DNA of 64,000 bases from Ranitomeya variabilis (GCF_051348905.1 NC_135232.1:832380888-832444887), one strand, 5' to 3'. Shown: positions 10,095 to 21,920, counted from the first letter of the stretch. Made by a program: numbers and translations. Notes: generated from the sequence alone by a model not told the origin.

Positions 10095-10614
10095 AACTTT
10101 TCCTAATATAGCTAGAAAGCTTTAGCAAACACACTCACGCTTAGTAGTGTCGTCAAGACTCGCAAGGAATCTTTGACGCTTAAACTGGCTTCTTTGCCAG
10201 GTCACATAGCAGGACGAGGCTTTTTGCCGCGGCAGATTCTAAAGACTGCATGCAACCTAAGGCAAGGGCAACACTTTACCACCCAGTAAAATGTTTTCAA
10301 TGGGAACTGGACTTTCAACAAACTTTGCACAAATCAATAGCACAGGCAAATATAGGAAACTTTCTCTAGCCTGATTAAAGTGGGAAATGTGCAATAGTTT
10401 TGCATTAAGGACAAGCTTCAGAGTCTCTACTTGGTATCATCAGAAAACCGAGTTGGAGTGTCGTGCCGGAAGCTTGAATAGGTCAGCTGATGTATCTCTA
10501 AGAATTCACAGAGTTTTTTTCTCAAGGTGGTTCAGCGATTTGAATAAATGCCAACCCTTGTCTGCAAAAATCTTGACCCGTTTCCTGCAAGTTTCTGAAA
10601 GTGGTGCAAATAAC

Positions 10615-10686
10615 GGGGATGTAGCTCAGTGGTAGAGCGCACGCTTTTCATGTGTGAGGCCCCGGGTTCAATCCCCGGCATCTCCA
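10615..10686 (+). tRNA. trnae-uuc: Ala-type tRNA with Glu anticodon (TTC), gene 1, monomer 14
   Basis: Loop TTTTCAT in place of TTTGCAT gives anticodon TTC, which reads GAA and GAG. Body, boxes and G3:U70 are those of tRNA-Ala. The change is a transversion, so it is not simple CpG decay. The symbol follows the anticodon only. Confidence 0.9.
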
Positions 10687-10813
10687 TGGCCTGGGTTTAC
10701 GTGCAAAGGACGCACTTCCTACAGGTGACTACTTTTCCTTCTCCTTATGTGGTTCCTGCAGTCACTCGGTGAAATAATTACTTGTCAGTGCTCCATCCCA
10801 CTGGGAGACTTTT

Positions 10814-10885
10814 GGGGATGTAGCTCAGTGGTAGAGCGCATGCTTCGCATGTATGAGGTCCTGGGTTCAACCCCCAGCATCTCCA
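10814..10885 (+). tRNA. trnaa-cgc: tRNA-Ala (CGC), gene 2, monomer 14
   Basis: Consensus, TTTT follows. Confidence 0.97.
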
Positions 10886-11405
10886 AACTTTTCCTAATAT
10901 GGCTAGAAAGCTTTAGCAAACACACTCATGCTTAGTAGTGTCGTCAAGACTCGCAAGGAATCTTTGACGCTTAAACTGGCTTCTTTGCCAGGTCACATAG
11001 CAGGACGAGGCTTTTTGCCGCGGCAGATTCTAAAGACTGCATGCAACCTAAGGCAAGGGCAACACTTTACCTCCCAGTAAAATGTTTTCAATGGGAACTG
11101 GACTTTCAACAAACTTTGCACAAATCAATAGCACAGGCAAATATAGGAAACTTTCTCTAGCCTGATTAAAGTGGGAAATGTGCAATAGCTTTGCATTAAG
11201 GACAAGCTTCAGAGTCTCTACTTGGTATCATCAGAAAACCGAGTTGGAGTGTCGTGCCGGAAGCTTGAATAGGTCAGCTGATGTATCTCTAAGAATTCAC
11301 AGAGTTTTTTTCTCAAGGTGGTTCAGCGATTTGAATAAATGCCAACCCTTGTCTGCAAAAATCTTGACCCGTTTCCTGCAAGTTTCTGAAAGTGGTGCAA
11401 ATAAT

Positions 11406-11477
11406 GGGGATGTAGCTCAGTGGTAGAGCGCACGCTTTGCATGTGTGAGGCCCCGGGTTCAATCCCCGGCATCTCCA
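11406..11477 (+). tRNA. trnaa-ugc: tRNA-Ala (TGC), gene 1, monomer 15
   Basis: Consensus. Confidence 0.96.
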
Positions 11478-11604
11478 TGGCCTGGGTTTACGTGCAAAGG
11501 ACGCACTTCCTACAGGTGACTACTTTTCCTTCTCCTTATGTGGTTCCTGCAGTCACTCGGTGAAAGAATTACTTGTCAGTGCTCCATCTCACTAGGAGAC
11601 TTTT

Positions 11605-11676
11605 GGGGATGTAGCTCAGTGGTAGAGCGCATGCTTCACATGTATGAGGTCCTGGGTTCAACCCCCAGCATCTCCA
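11605..11676 (+). tRNA. trnav-cac: Ala-type tRNA with Val anticodon (CAC), gene 2, monomer 15
   Basis: Intact body and boxes, TTTT downstream. Confidence 0.9.
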
Positions 11677-12196
11677 AACTTTTCCTAATATGGCTAGAAA
11701 GCTTTAGCAAACACACTCACGCTTAGTAGTGTTGTCAAGACTCGCAAGGAATCTTTGACGCTTAAACTGGCTTCTTTGCCAGGTCACATAGCAGGACGAG
11801 GCTTTTTGCCACGGCAGATTCTAAAGACTGCATGCAACCTAAGGCAAGGGCAACACTTTACCACCCAGTAAAATGTTTTCAATGGGAACTGGACTTTCAA
11901 CAAACTTTGCACAAATCAATAGCACAGGCAAATATAGGAAACTTTCTCTAGCCTGATTAAAGTGGGAAATGTGCAATAGCTTTGCATTAAGGACAAGCTT
12001 CAGAGTCTCTACTTGGTATCATCAGAAAACCGAGTTGGAGTGTCGTGCCGGAAGCTTGAATAGGTCAGCTGATGTATCTCTAAGAATTCACTGAGTTTTT
12101 TTCTCAAGGTGGTTCAGCGATTTGAATAAATGCCAACCCTTGTCTGCAAAAATCTTGACCCGTTTCCTGCAAGTTTCTGAAAGTGGTGCAAATAAC

Positions 12197-12268
12197 GGGG
12201 ATGTAGCTCAGTGGTAGAGCGCACGCTTTGCATGTGTGAGGCCCCGGGTTCAATCCCCGGCATCTCCA
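12197..12268 (+). tRNA. trnaa-ugc: tRNA-Ala (TGC), gene 1, monomer 16
   Basis: Consensus gene. TTCT replaces TTTT in the linker, as in monomer 11. Confidence 0.95.
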
Positions 12269-12395
12269 TGGCCTGGGTTTACGTGCAAAGGACGCACTTC
12301 CTACAGGTGACTACTTCTCCTTCTCCTTATGTGGTTCCTGCAGTCACTCGGTGAAAGAATTACTTGTCAGTGCTCCATCCCACTAGGAGACTTTT

Positions 12396-12458
12396 GGGGA
12401 TGTAGCTCAGTGTAGCTTCGCATGTATGAGGTCCTGGGTTCAACCCCCAGCATCTCCA
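12396..12458 (+). pseudogene. Truncated gene 2 tRNA-Ala (CGC), monomer 16
   Basis: Nine-base deletion form. Confidence 0.9.
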
Positions 12459-12978
12459 AACTTTTCCTAATATAGCTAGAAAGCTTTAGCAAAGACACTC
12501 ACGCTTAGTAGTGTCGTCAAGACTCGCAAGGAATCTTTGACGCTTAAACCGGCTTCTTTGCCAGGTCAATTAGCAGGACGAGGCTTTTTGCTGTGGCAGA
12601 TTCTAAAGACTGCATGCAACCTACGGCAAGGGCAACACTTTACCACCCAGTAAAATGTTTTCAATGGGAACTGGACTTTCAACAAACTTTGCACAAATCA
12701 ATAGCACAGGCAAATATAGGAAACTTTCTCTAGCCTGATTAAAGTGGGAAATGTGCAATAGCTTTGCATTAAGGTCAAGCTTCAGAGTCTCTACTTGGTA
12801 TCATCAGAAAACCGAGTTGGAGTGTTGTGCCGGAAGCTTGAATAGGTCAGCTGATGTATCTCTAAGAATTCACAGAGTTTTTTTCTCAAGGTGGTTCAGC
12901 GATTTGAATAAATGCCAACCCTTGTCTGCAAAAATCTTGACCCGTTTCCTGCAAGTTTCTGAAAGTGGTGCAAATAAC

Positions 12979-13050
12979 GGGGATGTAGCTCAGTGGTAGA
13001 GCGCACGCATTGCATGTGTGAGGCCCCGGGTTCAATCCCCGCCATCTCCA
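12979..13050 (+). tRNA. trnaa-ugc: tRNA-Ala (TGC), gene 1, monomer 17
   Basis: A32 plus G65C. No terminator in the linker. Confidence 0.85.
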
Positions 13051-13176
13051 TGGCCTGGGTTTACGTGCAAAGGACACACTTCCTACAGGTGACTACTTTC
13101 CTTCTCCTTATGTGGTTCCTGCAGTCACTCGGTGAAAGAATTACTTGTCAGTGCTCCATCTCACTAGGAGACTATT

Positions 13177-13248
13177 GGGGATGTAGCTCAGTGGTAGAGC
13201 GCATGCTTCACATGTATGAGGTCCTGGGTTCAACCCCCAGCATCTCCA
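13177..13248 (+). tRNA. trnav-cac: Ala-type tRNA with Val anticodon (CAC), gene 2, monomer 17
   Basis: Intact body. The first TTTT after gene 1 of this monomer lies just past this gene. Confidence 0.88.
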
Positions 13249-13768
13249 AACTTTTCCTAATAAGGCTAGAAAGCTTTAGCAAACACACTCACGCTTAGTA
13301 GTGTCGTCAAGACTCGCAAGGAATCTTTGACGCTTAAACTGGCTTCTTTGCCAGGTCACATAGCAGGACGAGGCTTTTTGCCGCGGCAGATTCTAAAGAC
13401 TGCATGCAACCTAAGGCAAGGGCAACACTTTACCACCCAGTAAAATGTTTTCAATGGGAACTGGACTTTCAACAAACTTTGCACAAATCAATAGCACAGG
13501 CAAATATAGGAAACTTTCTCTAGCCTGATTAAAGTGGGACATGTGCAATAGCTTTGCATTAAGGACAAGCTTCAGAGTCTCTACTTGGTATCATCAGAAA
13601 ACCGAGTTGGAGTGTCATGCCGGAAGCTTGAATAGGTCAGCTGATGTATCTCTAAGAATTCACTGAGTTTTTTTCTCAAGGTGGTTCAGCGATTTGAATA
13701 AATGCCAACCCTTGTCTGCAAAAATCTTGACCCGTTTCCTGCAAGTTTCTGAAAGTGGTGCAAATAAC

Positions 13769-13840
13769 GGGGATGTAGCTCAGTGGTAGAGCGCACGCTT
13801 TGCATGTGTGAGGCCCCGGGTTCAATCCCCGGCATCTCCA
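13769..13840 (+). tRNA. trnaa-ugc: tRNA-Ala (TGC), gene 1, monomer 18
   Basis: Consensus. Confidence 0.96.
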
Positions 13841-13967
13841 TGGCCTGGGTTTACGTGCAAAGGACGCACTTCCTACAGGTGACTACTTTTCCTTCTCCTT
13901 ATGTGGTTCCTGCAGTCACTCGGTGAAAGAATTACTTGTCAGTGCTCCATCCCACTAGGAGACTTTT

Positions 13968-14039
13968 GGGGATGTAGCTCAGTGGTAGAGCGCATGCTTC
14001 GCATGTATGAGGTCCTGGGTTCAACCCCCAGCATCTCCA
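13968..14039 (+). tRNA. trnaa-cgc: tRNA-Ala (CGC), gene 2, monomer 18
   Basis: Consensus. Confidence 0.97.
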
Positions 14040-14559
14040 AACTTTTCCTAATATGGCTAGAAAGCTTTAGCAAACACACTCACGCTTAGTAGTGTCGTCA
14101 AGACTCGCAAGGAATCTTTGACGCTTAAACTGGCTTCTTTGCCAGGTCACATAGCAGGACGAGGCTTTTTGCCGCGGCAGATTCTAAAGACTGCATGCAA
14201 CCTAAGGCAAGGGCAACACTTTACCACCCAGTAAAATGTTTTCAATGGGAACTGGACTTTCAGCAAACTTTGCACAAATCAATAGCACAGGCAAATATAG
14301 GAAACTTTCTCTAGCCTGATTAAAGTGGGAAATGTGCAACAGCTTTGCATTAAGGACAAGCTTCAGAGTCTCTACTTGGTATCATCAGAAAACCGAGTTG
14401 GAGTGTCATGCCGGAAGCTTGAATAGGTCAGCTGATGTATCTCTAAGAATTCACAGAGTTTTTTTCTCAAGGTGGTTCAGCGATTTGAATAAATGCCAAC
14501 CCTTGTCTGCAAAAATCTTGACCCGTTTCCTGCAAGTTTCTGAAAGTGGTGCTAATAAC

Positions 14560-14631
14560 GGGGATGTAGCTCAGTGGTAGAGCGCACGCTTTGCATGTGT
14601 GAGGCCCCGGGTTCAATCCCCGGCATCTCCA
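14560..14631 (+). tRNA. trnaa-ugc: tRNA-Ala (TGC), gene 1, monomer 19
   Basis: Consensus. Confidence 0.96.
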
Positions 14632-14758
14632 TGGCCTGGGTTTACGTGCAAAGGACGCACTTCCTACAGGTGACTACTTTTCCTTCTCCTTATGTGGTTC
14701 CTGCAGTCACTCGGTGAAAGAATTACTTGTCAGTGCTCCATCCCACTAGGAGACTTTT

Positions 14759-14821
14759 GGGGATGTAGCTCAGTGTAGCTTCGCATGTATGAGGTCCTGG
14801 GTTCAACCCCCAGCATCTCCA
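14759..14821 (+). pseudogene. Truncated gene 2 tRNA-Ala (CGC), monomer 19
   Basis: Nine-base deletion form. Confidence 0.9.
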
Positions 14822-15341
14822 AACTTTTCCTAATATAGCTAGAAAGCTTTAGCAAACACACTCACGCTTAGTAGTGTCGTCAAGACTCGCAAGGAATCTT
14901 TGACGCTTAAACTGGCTTCTTTGCCAGGTCACATAGCAGGACGAGGCTTTTTGCCGCGGCAGATTCTAAAGACTGCATGCAACCTAAGGCAAGGGCAACA
15001 CTTTACCACCCAGTAAAATGTTTTCAATGGGAACTGGACTTTCAACAAACTTTGCACAAATCAATAGCACAGGCAAATATAGGAAACTTTCTCTAGCCTG
15101 ATTAAAGTGGGAAATGTGCAATAGTTTTGCATTAAGGACAAGCTTCAGAGTCTCTACTTGGTATCATCAGAAAACCGAGTTGGAGTGTCGTGCCGGAAGC
15201 TTGAATAGGTCAGCTGATGTATCTCTAAGAATTCACAGAGTTTTTTTCTCAAGGTGGTTCAGCGATTTGAATAAATGCCAACCCTTGTCTGCAAAAATCT
15301 TGACCCGTTTCCTGCAAGTTTCTGAAAGTGGTGCAAATAAC

Positions 15342-15413
15342 GGGGATGTAGCTCAGTGGTAGAGCGCACGCTTTTCATGTGTGAGGCCCCGGGTTCAATC
15401 CCCGGCATCTCCA
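15342..15413 (+). tRNA. trnae-uuc: Ala-type tRNA with Glu anticodon (TTC), gene 1, monomer 20
   Basis: Same TTC form as monomer 14, in the same monomer type (a GAAATAATT variant lies in the linker of both). Confidence 0.9.
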
Positions 15414-15540
15414 TGGCCTGGGTTTACGTGCAAAGGACGCACTTCCTACAGGTGACTACTTTTCCTTCTCCTTATGTGGTTCCTGCAGTCACTCGGTGAA
15501 ATAATTACTTGTCAGTGCTCCATCCCACTGGGAGACTTTT

Positions 15541-15612
15541 GGGGATGTAGCTCAGTGGTAGAGCGCATGCTTCGCATGTATGAGGTCCTGGGTTCAACCC
15601 CCAGCATCTCCA
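15541..15612 (+). tRNA. trnaa-cgc: tRNA-Ala (CGC), gene 2, monomer 20
   Basis: Consensus. Confidence 0.97.
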
Positions 15613-16132
15613 AACTTTTCCTAATATGGCTAGAAAGCTTTAGCAAACACACTCATGCTTAGTAGTGTCGTCAAGACTCGCAAGGAATCTTTGACGCTTA
15701 AACTGGCTTCTTTGCCAGGTCACATAGCAGGACGAGGCTTTTTGCCGCGGCAGATTCTAAAGACTGCATGCAACCTAAGGCAAGGGCAACACTTTACCTC
15801 CCAGTAAAATGTTTTCAATGGGAACTGGACTTTCAACAAACTTTGCACAAATCAATAGCACAGGCAAATATAGGAAACTTTCTCTAGCCTGATTAAAGTG
15901 GGAAATGTGCAATAGCTTTGCATTAAGGACAAGCTTCAGAGTCTCTACTTGGTATCATCAGAAAACCGAGTTGGAGTGTCGTGCCGGAAGCTTGAATAGG
16001 TCAGCTGATGTATCTCTAAGAATTCACAGAGTTTTTTTCTCAAGGTGGTTCAGCGATTTGAATAAATGCCAACCCTTGTCTGCAAAAATCTTGACCCGTT
16101 TCCTGCAAGTTTCTGAAAGTGGTGCAAATAAC

Positions 16133-16204
16133 GGGGATGTAGCTCAGTGGTAGAGCGCACGCTTTGCATGTGTGAGGCCCCGGGTTCAATCCCCGGCATC
16201 TCCA
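16133..16204 (+). tRNA. trnaa-ugc: tRNA-Ala (TGC), gene 1, monomer 21
   Basis: Consensus. Confidence 0.96.
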
Positions 16205-16331
16205 TGGCCTGGGTTTACGTGCAAAGGACGCACTTCCTACAGGTGACTACTTTTCCTTCTCCTTATGTGGTTCCTGCAGTCACTCGGTGAAAGAATTACT
16301 TGTCAGTGCTCCATCTCACTAGGAGACTTTT

Positions 16332-16403
16332 GGGGATGTAGCTCAGTGGTAGAGCGCATGCTTCACATGTATGAGGTCCTGGGTTCAACCCCCAGCATCT
16401 CCA
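16332..16403 (+). tRNA. trnav-cac: Ala-type tRNA with Val anticodon (CAC), gene 2, monomer 21
   Basis: Intact body and boxes, TTTT downstream. Confidence 0.9.
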
Positions 16404-16923
16404 AACTTTTCCTAATATGGCTAGAAAGCTTTAGCAAACACACTCACGCTTAGTAGTGTCGTCAAGACTCGCAAGGAATCTTTGACGCTTAAACCGGCTT
16501 CTTTGCCAGGTCAATTAGCAGAACGAGGCTTTTTGCCGTGGCAGATTCTAAAGACTGCATGCAACCTACGGCAAGGGCAACACTTTACCACCCAGTAAAA
16601 TGTTTTCAATGGGAACTGGACTTTCAACAAACTTTGCACAAATCAATAGCACAGGCAAATATAGGAAACTTTCTCTAGCCTGATTAAAGTGGGAAATGTG
16701 CAATAGCTTTGCATTAAGGTCAAGCTTCAGAGTCTCTACTTGGTATCATCAGAAAACCGAGTTGGAGTGTTGTGCCGGAAGCTTGAATAGGTCAGCTGAT
16801 GTATCTCTAAGAATTCACAGAGTTTTTTTCTCAAGGTGGTTCAGCGATTTGAATAAATGCCAACCCTTGTCTGCAAAAATCTTGACCCGTTTCCTGCAAG
16901 TTTCTGAAAGTGGTGCAAATAAC

Positions 16924-16995
16924 GGGGATGTAGCTCAGTGGTAGAGCGCACGCATTGCATGTGTGAGGCCCCGGGTTCAATCCCCGCCATCTCCA
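16924..16995 (+). tRNA. trnaa-ugc: tRNA-Ala (TGC), gene 1, monomer 22
   Basis: A32 plus G65C. No terminator in the linker. Confidence 0.85.
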
Positions 16996-17121
16996 TGGCC
17001 TGGGTTTACGTGCAAAGGACACACTTCCTACAGGTGACTACTTTCCTTCTCCTTATGTGGTTCCTGCAGTCACTCGGTGAAAGAATTACTTGTCAGTGCT
17101 CCATCTCACTAGGAGACTATT

Positions 17122-17193
17122 GGGGATGTAGCTCAGTGGTAGAGCGCATGCTTCACATGTATGAGGTCCTGGGTTCAACCCCCAGCATCTCCA
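17122..17193 (+). tRNA. trnav-cac: Ala-type tRNA with Val anticodon (CAC), gene 2, monomer 22
   Basis: Intact body, ACTATT 5' flank. Confidence 0.88.
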
Positions 17194-17713
17194 AACTTTT
17201 CCTAATATGGCTAGAAAGCTTTAGCAAACACACTCACGCTTAGTAGTGTCGTCAAGACTCGCAAGGAATCTTTGACGCTTAAACTGGCTTCTTTGCCAGG
17301 TCACATAGCAGGACGAGGCTTTTTGCCGCGGCAGATTCTAAAGACTGCATGCAACCTAAGGCAAGGGCAACACTTTACCACCCAGTAAAATGTTTTCAAT
17401 GGGAACTGGACTTTCAACAAACTTTGCACAAATCAATAGCACAGGCAAATATAGGAAACTTTCTCTAGCCTGATTAAAGTGGGACATGTGCAATAGCTTT
17501 GCATTAAGGACAAGCTTCAGAGTCTCTACTTGGTATCATCAGAAAACCGAGTTGGAGTGTCATGCCGGAAGCTTGAATAGGTCAGCTGATGTATCTCTAA
17601 GAATTCACTGAGTTTTTTTCTCAAGGTGGTTCAGCGATTTGAATAAATGCCAACCCTTGTCTGCAAAAATCTTGACCCGTTTCCTGCAAGTTTCTGAAAG
17701 TGGTGCAAATAAC

Positions 17714-17785
17714 GGGGATGTAGCTCAGTGGTAGAGCGCACGCTTTGCATGTGTGAGGCCCCGGGTTCAATCCCCGGCATCTCCA
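17714..17785 (+). tRNA. trnaa-ugc: tRNA-Ala (TGC), gene 1, monomer 23
   Basis: Consensus. Confidence 0.96.
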
Positions 17786-17912
17786 TGGCCTGGGTTTACG
17801 TGCAAAGGACGCACTTCCTACAGGTGACTACTTTTCCTTCTCCTTATGTGGTTCCTGCAGTCACTCGGTGAAAGAATTACTTGTCAGTGCTCCATCCCAC
17901 TAGGAGACTTTT

Positions 17913-17984
17913 GGGGATGTATCTCAGTGGTAGAGCGCATGCTTCGCATGTATGAGGTCCTGGGTTCAACCCCCAGCATCTCCA
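17913..17984 (+). tRNA. trnaa-cgc: tRNA-Ala (CGC), gene 2, monomer 23
   Basis: G10U: A box reads TATCTC and the 10:25 pair is lost. Confidence 0.85.
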
Positions 17985-18504
17985 AACTTTTCCTAATATG
18001 GCTAGAAAGCTTTAGCAAACACACTCACGCTTAGTAGTGTCGTCAAGACTCGCAAGGAATCTTTGACGCTTAAACTGGCTTCTTTGCCAGGTCACATAGC
18101 AGGACGAGGCTTTTTGCCGCGGCAGATTCTAAAGACTGCATGCAACCTAAGGCAAGGGCAACACTTTACCACCCAGTAAAATGTTTTCAATGGGAACTGG
18201 ACTTTCAGCAAACTTTGCACAAATCAATAGCACAGGCAAATATAGGAAACTTTCTCTAGCCTGATTAAAGTGGGAAATGTGCAACAGCTTTGCATTAAGG
18301 ACAAGCTTCAGAGTCTCTACTTGGTATCATCAGAAAACCGAGTTGGAGTGTCGTGCCGGAAGCTTGAATAGGTCAGCTGATGTATCTCTAAGAATTCACA
18401 GAGTTTTTTTCTCAAGGTGGTTCAGCGATTTGAATAAATGCCAACCCTTGTCTGCAAAAATCTTGACCCGTTTCCTGCAAGTTTCTGAAAGTGGTGCTAA
18501 TAAC

Positions 18505-18576
18505 GGGGATGTAGCTCAGTGGTAGAGCGCACGCTTTGCATGTGTGAGGCCCCGGGTTCAATCCCCGGCATCTCCA
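18505..18576 (+). tRNA. trnaa-ugc: tRNA-Ala (TGC), gene 1, monomer 24
   Basis: Consensus. Confidence 0.96.
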
Positions 18577-18703
18577 TGGCCTGGGTTTACGTGCAAAGGA
18601 CGCACTTCCTACAGGTGACTACTTTTCCTTCTCCTTATGTGGTTCCTGCAGTCACTCGGTGAAAGAATTACTTGTCAGTGCTCCATCCCACTAGGAGACT
18701 TTT

Positions 18704-18766
18704 GGGGATGTAGCTCAGTGTAGCTTCGCATGTATGAGGTCCTGGGTTCAACCCCCAGCATCTCCA
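18704..18766 (+). pseudogene. Truncated gene 2 tRNA-Ala (CGC), monomer 24
   Basis: Nine-base deletion form. Confidence 0.9.
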
Positions 18767-19286
18767 AACTTTTCCTAATATAGCTAGAAAGCTTTAGCAA
18801 AGACACTCACGCTTAGTAGTGTCGTCAAGACTCGCAAGGAATCTTTGACGCTTAAACCGGCTTCTTTGCCAGGTCAATTAGCAGGACGAGGCTTTTTGCC
18901 GTGGCAGATTCTAAAGACTGCATGCAACCTACGGCAAGGGCAACACTTTACCACCCAGTAAAATGTTTTCAATGGGAACTGGACTTTCAACAAACTTTGC
19001 ACAAATCAATAGCACAGGCAAATATAGGAAACTTTCTCTAGCCTGATTAAAGTGGGAAATGTGCAATAGCTTTGCATTAAGGTCAAGCTTCAGAGTCTCT
19101 ACTTGGTATCATCAGAAAACCGAGTTGGAGTGTTGTGCCGGAAGCTTGAATAGGTCAGCTGATGTATCTCTAAGAATTCACAGAGTTTTTTTCTCAAGGT
19201 GGTTCAGCGATTTGAATAAATGCCAACCCTTGTCTGCAAAAATCTTGACCCGTTTCCTGCAAGTTTCTGAAAGTGGTGCAAATAAC

Positions 19287-19358
19287 GGGGATGTAGCTCA
19301 GTGGTAGAGCGCACGCATTGCATGTGTGAGGCCCCGGGTTCAATCCCCGCCATCTCCA
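19287..19358 (+). tRNA. trnaa-ugc: tRNA-Ala (TGC), gene 1, monomer 25
   Basis: A32 plus G65C. No terminator in the linker. Confidence 0.85.
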
Positions 19359-19484
19359 TGGCCTGGGTTTACGTGCAAAGGACACACTTCCTACAGGTGA
19401 CTACTTTCCTTCTCCTTATGTGGTTCCTGCAGTCACTCGGTGAAAGAATTACTTGTCAGTGCTCCATCTCACTAGGAGACTATT

Positions 19485-19556
19485 GGGGATGTAGCTCAGT
19501 GGTAGAGCGCATGCTTCACATGTATGAGGTCCTGGGTTCAACCCCCAGCATCTCCA
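19485..19556 (+). tRNA. trnav-cac: Ala-type tRNA with Val anticodon (CAC), gene 2, monomer 25
   Basis: Intact body, ACTATT 5' flank. Confidence 0.88.
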
Positions 19557-20076
19557 AACTTTTCCTAATATGGCTAGAAAGCTTTAGCAAACACACTCAC
19601 GCTTAGTAGTGTCGTCAAGACTCGCAAGGAATCTTTGACGCTTAAACTGGCTTCTTTGCCAGGTCACATAGCAGGACGAGGCTTTTTGCCGCGGCAGATT
19701 CTAAAGACTGCATGCAACCTAAGGCAAGGGCAACACTTTACCACCCAGTAAAATGTTTTCAATGGGAACTGGACTTTCAACAAACTTTGCACAAATCAAT
19801 AGCACAGGCAAATATAGGAAACTTTCTCTAGCCTGATTAAAGTGGGACATGTGCAATAGCTTTGCATTAAGGACAAGCTTCAGAGTCTCTACTTGGTATC
19901 ATCAGAAAACCGAGTTGGAGTGTCATGCCGGAAGCTTGAATAGGTCAGCTGATGTATCTCTAAGAATTCACTGAGTTTTTTTCTCAAGGTGGTTCAGCGA
20001 TTTGAATAAATGCCAACCCTTGTCTGCAAAAATCTTGACCCGTTTCCTGCAAGTTTCTGAAAGTGGTGCAAATAAC

Positions 20077-20148
20077 GGGGATGTAGCTCAGTGGTAGAGC
20101 GCACGCTTTGCATGTGTGAGGCCCCGGGTTCAATCCCCGGCATCTCCA
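20077..20148 (+). tRNA. trnaa-ugc: tRNA-Ala (TGC), gene 1, monomer 26
   Basis: Consensus. Confidence 0.96.
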
Positions 20149-20275
20149 TGGCCTGGGTTTACGTGCAAAGGACGCACTTCCTACAGGTGACTACTTTTCC
20201 TTCTCCTTATGTGGTTCCTGCAGTCACTCGGTGAAAGAATTACTTGTCAGTGCTCCATCCCACTAGGAGACTTTT

Positions 20276-20347
20276 GGGGATGTAGCTCAGTGGTAGAGCG
20301 CATGCTTCGCATGTATGAGGTCCTGGGTTCAACCCCCAGCATCTCCA
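20276..20347 (+). tRNA. trnaa-cgc: tRNA-Ala (CGC), gene 2, monomer 26
   Basis: Consensus. Confidence 0.97.
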
Positions 20348-20867
20348 AACTTTTCCTAATATGGCTAGAAAGCTTTAGCAAACACACTCACGCTTAGTAG
20401 TGTCGTCAAGACTCGCAAGGAATCTTTGACGCTTAAACTGGCTTCTTTGCCAGGTCACATAGCAGGACGAGGCTTTTTGCCGCGGCAGATTCTAAAGACT
20501 GCATGCAACCTAAGGCAAGGGCAACACTTTACCACCCAGTAAAATGTTTTCAATGGGAACTGGACTTTCAGCAAACTTTGCACAAATCAATAGCACAGGC
20601 AAATATAGGAAACTTTCTCTAGCCTGATTAAAGTGGGAAATGTGCAACAGCTTTGCATTAAGGACAAGCTTCAGAGTCTCTACTTGGTATCATCAGAAAA
20701 CCGAGTTGGAGTGTCGTGCCGGAAGCTTGAATAGGTCAGCTGATGTATCTCTAAGAATTCACAGAGTTTTTTTCTCAAGGTGGTTCAGCGATTTGAATAA
20801 ATGCCAACCCTTGTCTGCAAAAATCTTGACCCGTTTCCTGCAAGTTTCTGAAAGTGGTGCTAATAAC

Positions 20868-20939
20868 GGGGATGTAGCTCAGTGGTAGAGCGCACGCTTT
20901 GCATGTGTGAGGCCCCGGGTTCAATCCCCGGCATCTCCA
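20868..20939 (+). tRNA. trnaa-ugc: tRNA-Ala (TGC), gene 1, monomer 27
   Basis: Consensus. Confidence 0.96.
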
Positions 20940-21066
20940 TGGCCTGGGTTTACGTGCAAAGGAAGCACTTCCTACAGGTGACTACTTTTCCTTCTCCTTA
21001 TGTGGTTCCTGCAGTCACTCGGTGAAAGAATTACTTGTCAGTGCTCCATCCCACTAGGAGACTTTT

Positions 21067-21129
21067 GGGGATGTAGCTCAGTGTAGCTTCGCATGTATGA
21101 GGTCCTGGGTTCAACCCCCAGCATCTCCA
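21067..21129 (+). pseudogene. Truncated gene 2 tRNA-Ala (CGC), monomer 27
   Basis: Nine-base deletion form. Confidence 0.9.
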
Positions 21130-21649
21130 AACTTTTCCTAATATAGCTAGAAAGCTTTAGCAAACACACTCACGCTTAGTAGTGTCGTCAAGACTCGCAA
21201 GGAATCTTTGACGCTTAAACTGGCTTCTTTGCCAGGTCACATAGCAGGACGAGGCTTTTTGCCGCGGCAGATTCTAAAGACTGCATGCAACCTAAGGCAA
21301 GGGCAACACTTTACCACCCAGTAAAATGTTTTCAATGGGAACTGGACTTTCAACAAACTTTGCACAAATCAATAGCACAGGCAAATATAGGAAACTTTCT
21401 CTAGCCTGATTAAAGTGGGAAATGTGCAATAGTTTTGCATTAAGGACAAGCTTCAGAGTCTCTACTTGGTATCATCAGAAAACCGAGTTGGAGTGTCGTG
21501 CCGGAAGCTTGAATAGGTCAGCTGATGTATCTCTAAGAATTCACAGAGTTTTTTTCTCAAGGTGGTTCAGCGATTTGAATAAATGCCAACCCTTGTCTGC
21601 AAAAATCTTGACCCGTTTCCTGCAAGTTTCTGAAAGTGGTGCAAATAAC

Positions 21650-21721
21650 GGGGATGTAGCTCAGTGGTAGAGCGCACGCTTTTCATGTGTGAGGCCCCGG
21701 GTTCAATCCCCGGCATCTCCA
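21650..21721 (+). tRNA. trnae-uuc: Ala-type tRNA with Glu anticodon (TTC), gene 1, monomer 28
   Basis: Third copy of the TTC form, otherwise consensus body. Confidence 0.9.
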
Positions 21722-21848
21722 TGGCCTGGGTTTACGTGCAAAGGACGCACTTCCTACAGGTGACTACTTTTCCTTCTCCTTATGTGGTTCCTGCAGTCAC
21801 TCGGTGAAATAATTACTTGTCAGTGCTCCATCCCACTGGGAGACTTTT

Positions 21849-21920
21849 GGGGATGTAGCTCAGTGGTAGAGCGCATGCTTCGCATGTATGAGGTCCTGGG
21901 TTCAACCCCCAGCATCTCCA
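21849..21920 (+). tRNA. trnaa-cgc: tRNA-Ala (CGC), gene 2, monomer 28
   Basis: Consensus. Confidence 0.97.
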
